Shown in pieces: positions 5,235 to 9,871 of a DNA stretch of 9,871 nucleotides. The translations under genes and the position numbers were made by a program. Positions within the stretch are counted from its first letter, which is position 1; the number at the start of each line of letters is the position of its first letter. The notes beneath the pieces were generated by a model. The model searched no databases. It saw only the letters and a program-made list of their open reading frames with translations, and was not told the DNA's origin. This stretch comes from Treponema sp. (lineage in GTDB: Bacteria > Spirochaetota > Spirochaetia > Treponematales > Breznakiellaceae): NCBI GenBank assembly GCA_031263265.1, contig JAISGE010000013.1, positions 1 through 9,871 on the forward strand, given 5' to 3'.

Positions 5235-6221
5235 TTATCTATCAATGATGCTGGTATCGAACAGTAATTCCCGTTTTATGGTACAGAGCGGAGTTTTCTG
5301 TTCGATCATTTGCAAAAGATGTTCCAGCGCGGCATTACCTATCTCCGCCACGGGCTGGGAAATCACCGACACCGGATACTTGAGATAGTCAAACCAGCGA
5401 TTGTCATCAAAGGTGATAATTTTCAGCCGTTTCTGTATATCGGCGCCGAGGGTATCGAGGACCGCAATAAGCTCATAACAGAGAGTAGATGTCGCACAGA
5501 CAAGACCGTCAAACCCTTCGTCAAAGATAAATTGTTTAATCAAGGGGAAGGAATCTCCCCTATTGTACTTCAAATAGAGCACCTTGGGGATAGCAGTCTG
5601 ATCAAACTCAAGTATGGCTGATTTATACCCCAAAATACGCTGTCTTATAGTAGAAACCGGATCGGAATAACCGATAAAACCGATTTTTCGGGCTCCTTTT
5701 TCAAGAATACACTTGAATCCCAAGTAACTGCTGCGAAAATTATTTATTCCGACGGATAAAAAATTATGAGACTCGTATTGACGATCTATCAAGACCACGG
5801 GGATTGAAAGATTCTTAAGAATCCTGGGCATACGATCCGCATTGGCAGGAGCCAGGAGCAGGCCGTTTACATTCCGGTCCAATAATACCGAGATATTCTT
5901 TTTTTCCTTCTCATAGTCCGCTTCGGAATCACAAAAGATAACCGATACTCCGTAATCGGTTACTACCGATTCAATAGCTTTAATCATAGCAACGTAGTAA
6001 TCTTCCCGGGCGTCCGCTAGAATAACCCCAATACACACCGTTTCTTTATTGGATTTTGCCATTTTTGCGGAACGATAGTTTAGTTCCTCTATTACCTTTA
6101 GTACCGCATCTTTTGTTTCCTGATTTACATTCCTGGTTTTATTAACAACATGAGAGACAGTAGTGATTGAAACACCGGCTCTTAGAGCAACTGCTTCCAT
6201 AGTAAGGCTTTTGGGTCTCAT
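5235..6221 (-). CDS. LacI-family transcriptional regulator
   Basis: 328 residues. The N-terminal helix-turn-helix (about 7-27: TMEAVALRAGVSITTVSHVVN) and hinge-helix region (to about 60) are typical of LacI/GalR repressors. The rest is a periplasmic-binding-protein-like sensor domain, starting near VCIGVILADAREDYYVAMIK (62-81) and including GLLLAP, PVVLIDR and KIGFIGYSDP. It reads divergently from the sugar ABC operon across 205 bp that hold two identical palindromes, so it most likely controls that operon by binding a sugar or sugar phosphate. ATG at 6221 gives the expected short lead into the helix-turn-helix; no strong ribosome site precedes it. The ligand cannot be predicted. Confidence 0.93.
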   Translation of the reverse strand: MRPKSLTMEAVALRAGVSITTVSHVVNKTRNVNQETKDAVLKVIEELNYRSAKMAKSNKETVCIGVILADAREDYYVAMIKAIESVVTDYGVSVIFCDSEADYEKEKKNISVLLDRNVNGLLLAPANADRMPRILKNLSIPVVLIDRQYESHNFLSVGINNFRSSYLGFKCILEKGARKIGFIGYSDPVSTIRQRILGYKSAILEFDQTAIPKVLYLKYNRGDSFPLIKQFIFDEGFDGLVCATSTLCYELIAVLDTLGADIQKRLKIITFDDNRWFDYLKYPVSVISQPVAEIGNAALEHLLQMIEQKTPLCTIKRELLFDTSIIDR

Positions 6222-6235
6222 GAATTAACCATGTC

Positions 6236-6264
6236 ATTATTTGGGAAAAAAAGCAACCATTCAA
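6236..6264 (-). promoter_or_regulatory. putative sigma-70-type promoter for the LacI-family gene
   Basis: On the minus strand TTGAAT (6264-6259), a 17-bp spacer and AATAAT (6241-6236) form a reasonable -35/-10 pair. Transcription would start only about 8 nt before the ATG, so the leader would be very short, in keeping with the absence of a clear ribosome site. Confidence 0.45.
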
Positions 6265-6345
6265 GACCCACAGAATACGGACCTATTGAGGGGAGAACCT
6301 GGCACCGTAGTAGGGAGGCGGAGCACCGCTGTATGAGCTTATGAG

Positions 6346-6355
6346 TTTGCGCAAA
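6346..6355. promoter_or_regulatory. LacI-family operator, site 1
   Basis: TTTGCGCAAA, a perfect 10-bp palindrome with the central CG step usual in LacI/GalR operators. An identical copy lies 29 bp downstream, nearly three helical turns. It overlaps a possible -35 element (TTGCGC, with TATAAA 16 bp further on at 6369-6374). Confidence 0.7.
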
Positions 6356-6374
6356 AAATTAAAAAAAATATAAA

Positions 6375-6384
6375 TTTGCGCAAA
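6375..6384. promoter_or_regulatory. LacI-family operator, site 2
   Basis: Second exact TTTGCGCAAA palindrome, flanked by AAA and ATT. It sits just upstream of the TTGACG/CATAAT promoter of the ABC operon, so a bound repressor would block polymerase. Two aligned sites suggest cooperative binding of two dimers. Confidence 0.7.
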
Positions 6385-6391
6385 ATTTTGC

Positions 6392-6420
6392 TTGACGCCT
6401 ATAAAAAGCTAAGTCATAAT
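6392..6420 (+). promoter_or_regulatory. sigma-70-type promoter of the sugar ABC operon
   Basis: TTGACG (6392-6397), a 17-bp spacer and CATAAT (6415-6420) match the -35/-10 consensus closely. The start point would fall at or beside the ATG at 6427. Alternative pairs based on TTGCGC within the operators (for example 6376-6381 with TATAAA at 6400-6405) would give a longer leader. Confidence 0.6.
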
Positions 6421-6426
6421 TCAGAT

Positions 6427-7953
6427 ATGGTTGAAAATGTTTTTCTAGAATTAAGAAACATTTCCAAGGCTTTTCCGGGAGTTATGGCCTTGAACAATGT
6501 TAGTTTTTCAGCCCAGCACGGCGAGGTACATGCACTCTGCGGCGAGAATGGCGCGGGAAAATCAACGCTGATGAAGATTATTAATGGAATTCATAAGGCG
6601 GATTCTGGCGAGATCTTTATAGAGGGGAAGCCGGTTATCATTCAAAATCCCGTTGATGCCCGCAAGCATGGTATTGCTATGATATTTCAGGAATGTACCT
6701 TCGTACCAGAAATGTCCATAGCGGAAAGCCTTTTTTTAGGGGACCTTCCTGTTGACGGATTTCGTCGTGTAGACTGGCGCTTTATCTATAAAACAACGGA
6801 AGAGCTGCTCCACTCCGAAGGCCTCTTGGATAATCCCCGGCTGGTGGACGGCGTTCGGACCAAACTAAAGTATCTAACCATCGCGGATATACAGATGTTT
6901 GAAATTCTCAAGGCAATTCATAAGGATTCTCAGGTTATTATTATGGATGAGCCTACCTCCTCAATCGCGAAAAAAGAGGCGGACGATCTGCTCCGAAAGG
7001 TTATTGATTTGAAGAATCGGGGCAAGAGTATTATTTATATTTCCCACAAGATGGAAGAGATTTTCAGAATTGCCGACCGGATAACCGTATTCAGGGACGG
7101 TAAGGTGGTTGGTACCGATACGGCGGATCATTTGAATATTAATAAAGTAATTACGATGATGGTTGGGAGGGAACTGAGTAACGATTACCCTAAAGCGGAA
7201 ATACCGATAGGGGAAGAGTTGTTGCGGGTAAAGGACCTTAAGCGTACCGGTGTATTTTCAGGTATTAATTTTGCCCTCCATACCGGAGAGATTGTCGGGT
7301 TTGCGGGACTTGTCGGAGCAGGACGTACCGAAGTTGTCAGGGCGATAAGTGGACTTGATCCGATTGACGGCGGGTCTATTTTTGTACGAGGCAAAGAAAC
7401 GAGCATTAAAAAAGTATCCGACAGCATCGGGAGCGGTATTGTTATGTGTTCAGAGGATCGCCGTCGTTACGGTTTGGTGTTGATCCGTAGTATCCGCGAG
7501 AATATTGGTTTACCGAATCTCGACAGATATATATATGGAGGACACCTTCATCACAAGAAAGAGTTTGACGAGGTACAGAACCAAGTTGGAAGTCTCAAGA
7601 TAAAAACTCCTTCGGTTGAAATCCCTGCGGCAAATCTAAGCGGTGGTAATCAGCAGAAGGTAGTGCTCGCTAAATGGATCATTAAGGACCCTTCTGTACT
7701 AATTCTAGATGAACCGACTCGGGGCATTGATATTGGCGCGAAATATGAGATATATAAACTCATGAATGAAATTATCAAGGACGGCAAGAAAGGTATTGTA
7801 ATGATATCTTCTGAAATGCCGGAACTTCTGGGAATGTGCGATCGGATTTATGTTATGTGCAAAGGAACTATTGTCGTGGAGATTAAACGCGAGCAGTTCT
7901 CTCAAGAATTGATTATGCAATATGCAACCGGCAGCCTCAAGGCCGCCGGATAA
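6427..7953 (+). CDS. sugar ABC transporter ATP-binding protein, RbsA/MglA type
   Basis: Duplicated ATPase of a ribose/galactose-type importer (CUT2 family), 508 residues from ATG 6427. Domain 1 has Walker A GENGAGKST (39-47), Q-loop Gln88, Walker B IIMDEP (171-176) and switch His207; its signature motif is unusual, LTIADIQM (150-157) rather than LSVAQ-like. Domain 2 has the degenerate P-loop normal for this family, GLVGAGRTE (294-302), SEDRRRYGL (342-350), signature NLSGGNQQK (403-411) and Walker B LILDEPTRG (425-433). The frame opens upstream at a TTG at 6376, but that codon lies inside the operator; the ATG gives the usual length and N-terminus. No good ribosome site precedes it. First gene of an operon with the permease and binding protein. 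Confidence 0.94.
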   Translation: MVENVFLELRNISKAFPGVMALNNVSFSAQHGEVHALCGENGAGKSTLMKIINGIHKADSGEIFIEGKPVIIQNPVDARKHGIAMIFQECTFVPEMSIAESLFLGDLPVDGFRRVDWRFIYKTTEELLHSEGLLDNPRLVDGVRTKLKYLTIADIQMFEILKAIHKDSQVIIMDEPTSSIAKKEADDLLRKVIDLKNRGKSIIYISHKMEEIFRIADRITVFRDGKVVGTDTADHLNINKVITMMVGRELSNDYPKAEIPIGEELLRVKDLKRTGVFSGINFALHTGEIVGFAGLVGAGRTEVVRAISGLDPIDGGSIFVRGKETSIKKVSDSIGSGIVMCSEDRRRYGLVLIRSIRENIGLPNLDRYIYGGHLHHKKEFDEVQNQVGSLKIKTPSVEIPAANLSGGNQQKVVLAKWIIKDPSVLILDEPTRGIDIGAKYEIYKLMNEIIKDGKKGIVMISSEMPELLGMCDRIYVMCKGTIVVEIKREQFSQELIMQYATGSLKAAG

Positions 7954-7973
7954 CAGAAATTAAGGATAGAACC

Positions 7974-8972
7974 ATGAATGACAGCAAAAAATTGATGACA
8001 AAGATTTCCGCTCTATTAAACAAGTATAGTATTTTGGTTATTCTGATTGTGGTGTTTATTATCAGTTCGTTTCTAAACAAAAACTTTTTAAGCATTACTA
8101 ATCTTACCAATATTCTGCGCCAGAATTCGGTTGTTTGTATATTGGCTTTTGGTGAAACCATGCTGATCATATCCGGGCTTATCGATCTTTCTTCGGGCGC
8201 GGTTCTGGCTTTTTCCGGTGTTCTGTCTATAGCGGTATTCAAAGCAACCGGTAATTTGGCTCTTGCAGTTTCCATGGGTCTCATCTTGGGCGTATTCTTT
8301 AATGTCATAAGCGGTTTGCTGGTAAGCATTTATAAAACACCGCCTTTTATCGCCACCCTAGCGATAACTACCGTTGCCCGTGGAAGCGTTCTGCTCTTTA
8401 CCCAGGGACAGGATATTTATCAAATCGGAAAATTCGAGGTCTTTGGGCAGGGATCCTTGGGAATAATCCCTTATCCGGTTATTTTTATGGCGGCCATGCT
8501 TGTTATTACCTGGTATATTCTCAATCATACCCGATTTGGACGCGCTCTTTATGCTATCGGAGGTAATGAGGAAGCAGCCAATGCATCAGGGATAAAGGTT
8601 AATTTTACTAAATTTAACTGTTATGTAATTAACGGTCTATTAGTAGGGCTTGCGGGAATCATATTTATGTCCCGTGTTAACGCGGGTATACCCAATGCGG
8701 CCGTAGGCTACGAAATGGAAGCTCTTACCGCGGCAATTATCGGAGGAACCAGTTTTTCAGGAGGTATGGGAACGGCAATCGGTACACTAGCAGGGGCTTT
8801 CATTGTTGGTATACTTAACAATATCATGAATCTTCTTGGGGTCAATTCTTATTTACAACAGATTATTAAGGGGTTTATTATTGCTTTAGCGGTGATTATG
8901 GATATACAAGCTAAAAAACGCCGTTCTAAACCAAACGACGTTGGAATTCAGGCTGAAAAATCAAGCAGGTAA
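7974..8972 (+). CDS. sugar ABC transporter permease, RbsC type
   Basis: Inner-membrane channel subunit of the importer, 332 residues, largely hydrophobic with about 8-10 predicted membrane spans. Family blocks include SGLIDLSSGAVLAFSG (67-82), KTPPFIATLAITTVARG (121-137), TRFGRALYAIGGNEEAANAS (186-205), and GGTSFSGGMGTAIGTLAGA (257-275), the cytoplasmic loop that contacts the ATPase. AAGGA lies 7 nt before the ATG, and the gene starts 20 bp after the ATPase stop, so both are on one transcript. The C-terminal tail is basic and cytoplasmic. The transported sugar cannot be read from this subunit. Confidence 0.94.
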   Translation: MNDSKKLMTKISALLNKYSILVILIVVFIISSFLNKNFLSITNLTNILRQNSVVCILAFGETMLIISGLIDLSSGAVLAFSGVLSIAVFKATGNLALAVSMGLILGVFFNVISGLLVSIYKTPPFIATLAITTVARGSVLLFTQGQDIYQIGKFEVFGQGSLGIIPYPVIFMAAMLVITWYILNHTRFGRALYAIGGNEEAANASGIKVNFTKFNCYVINGLLVGLAGIIFMSRVNAGIPNAAVGYEMEALTAAIIGGTSFSGGMGTAIGTLAGAFIVGILNNIMNLLGVNSYLQQIIKGFIIALAVIMDIQAKKRRSKPNDVGIQAEKSSR

Positions 8973-8980
8973 AAAGGTCA

Positions 8981-8999
8981 TTAAGCGGGTAACGCTTAA
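8981..8999 (+). promoter_or_regulatory. stem-loop between permease and binding-protein genes
   Basis: TTAAGCG-GGTAA-CGCTTAA, a perfect 7-bp stem with a 5-nt loop in the 57-bp gap. It is followed by A-rich rather than T-rich sequence, so it is not a terminator. Such elements often protect mRNA or mark processing so that the binding protein is made in excess; that role is inferred here. Confidence 0.5.
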
Positions 9000-9029
9000 A
9001 ATAAAATTTAGAGTTCTGGAGGAAGAAAG

Positions 9030-9871
9030 ATGAAAAAAATTATTGGAACCGTGTTGGTGTTGATACTGACTTGTTCATCGTTTGTTTTTGCTGGAGGAAC
9101 CGGTCAAAGCAGCGGTAAAAAACGTGTGCTCTACATTGCCCGAACCCAGGGTGATGCTTTTGCAGCGTGGCTTGCCAATGCCATGAAGGAAGAAGCCGCA
9201 AAGTATCCCGACATTGCCCTTACCGTTCAGGATGGTCAGTCCAATGATACCCAAATTGCCAGCTATATTGAGAATGGAATTACTAACCGGTACGATGTTA
9301 TCGTGGTTCAGCCGCAGAACACCGAAGCCCAGCGGCCGCCGGCGGAAAAGGTAGTTGCGGCGAAAATTCCGCTGGTTACCGTAAACCTTCGTATCCCCGG
9401 TATGGAAAACACCAGCAATAGTGTTGACGCCAGTCCCTATGAGCAGGGAGGGGTTAATGCCCGGGCAGCGTTAAGCCAGGTTCCCCAGAACGCCAAAGTA
9501 GTTGTGTTGAACGGTCCTGCTGCCCATCCTCACTCCAATGAACGCCGCCGGGCATGGAAGCAGGAATTCTTTGATAAGCGTCCAGATGTCCAGATTGTCG
9601 GTGAACAGTACGCCAACTGGAATAAAGATGAAGCTATGCGGTATATGGAAGATTGGGTACAGGCCAATGACCGGATCGACGCGGTTTGCTCCATGAATGA
9701 CAATATGGCTACCGGCGCCATTGAAGTTATCAAAAACAATCCAAAATTCAACAATCTGTTGGTTTACGGAGTTGACGGTACCGCCGAAGCAGCCCTGCTC
9801 ATTCAGGAAGGTAAAATGACGTCTACCTCTTTCCAGAACGCCTATTTATTGGCGGAAACCACCATGAAGAT
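9030..9871 (+). CDS. sugar ABC transporter substrate-binding protein, RbsB-like; 3' end outside the window
   Basis: The frame stays open for 280 codons to the window edge. ATG 9030 is set by GGAGG (9018-9022) at 7-nt spacing. The N-terminus MKKIIGTVLVLILTCSSFVF is an export signal. Cleavage after VFA (residue 21) before GG is likely; Cys15 in LILTC is a weaker lipobox candidate under the loose spirochaete rules. The mature part is a type-1 periplasmic binding fold of the Peripla_BP_4 type: RVLYIARTQGDAFAAWLANA (32-51) opens lobe 1, YDVIVVQPQN follows, then VVLNGP, and VCSMNDNMATGAIEVI with VYGVDGT close to the end. It delivers the sugar to the permease and ATPase encoded upstream. Specificity is not evident. 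Confidence 0.93.
   Translation, partial: MKKIIGTVLVLILTCSSFVFAGGTGQSSGKKRVLYIARTQGDAFAAWLANAMKEEAAKYPDIALTVQDGQSNDTQIASYIENGITNRYDVIVVQPQNTEAQRPPAEKVVAAKIPLVTVNLRIPGMENTSNSVDASPYEQGGVNARAALSQVPQNAKVVVLNGPAAHPHSNERRRAWKQEFFDKRPDVQIVGEQYANWNKDEAMRYMEDWVQANDRIDAVCSMNDNMATGAIEVIKNNPKFNNLLVYGVDGTAEAALLIQEGKMTSTSFQNAYLLAETTMK

Overview
The window looks like spirochaete chromosome, most likely a Treponema relative of the termite-gut group. The pointers are the substrate-binding protein signal peptide ending VFA|GG, a GlnN-type (class III) glutamine synthetase, two sigma-54-type promoters, and mixed GC content with AT-rich, hairpin-loaded spacers. The lineage is inferred from protein style, not from a marker gene.

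Layout. (1) Bases 1-1095 hold no intact gene. They carry the broken 3' end of a short coding sequence (1-96), a row of GC-rich hairpins, a 195-bp nested inverted-repeat element (295-489) whose 7-bp core boxes fit the integron attC consensus, two copies of a ~140-bp hairpin repeat (488-632 and 688-827), a second diverged copy of the gene tail (846-958), and a large inverted repeat (973-1091) starting 4 nt after the glnN stop codon. (2) Bases 1096-5042, minus strand, form an ammonium assimilation cluster transcribed amtB -> PII gene -> glnN. amtB and the PII gene are translationally coupled. glnN follows after about 100 bp and has its own promoter. Good sigma-54 (-24/-12) promoters lie before both amtB and glnN, so the cluster is probably driven by a nitrogen-responsive enhancer-binding protein. 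The PII protein lacks the T-loop tyrosine used for uridylylation. (3) Bases 5043-5234 are a spacer rich in short dyads, possible enhancer sites. (4) Bases 5235-6221, minus strand, encode a LacI-family regulator. (5) Bases 6222-6426 are the divergent control region, with two identical palindromes TTTGCGCAAA 29 bp apart that look like LacI-family operators. (6) Bases 6427-9871, plus strand, form a ribose-type sugar ABC importer operon in the order ATPase, permease, binding protein; the last gene runs off the window.

How the parts work together. AmtB would import or sense ammonium, PII would gate AmtB and report nitrogen and energy status, and GlnN would fix ammonium into glutamine. Next door, the LacI-type protein would repress the importer genes until its sugar is present. 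The sugar cannot be named from sequence. No complete new defence or mobile system is visible. The least explained part is the repeat-rich first kilobase, which could be a remnant of an integron cassette array or a family of structured repeats.
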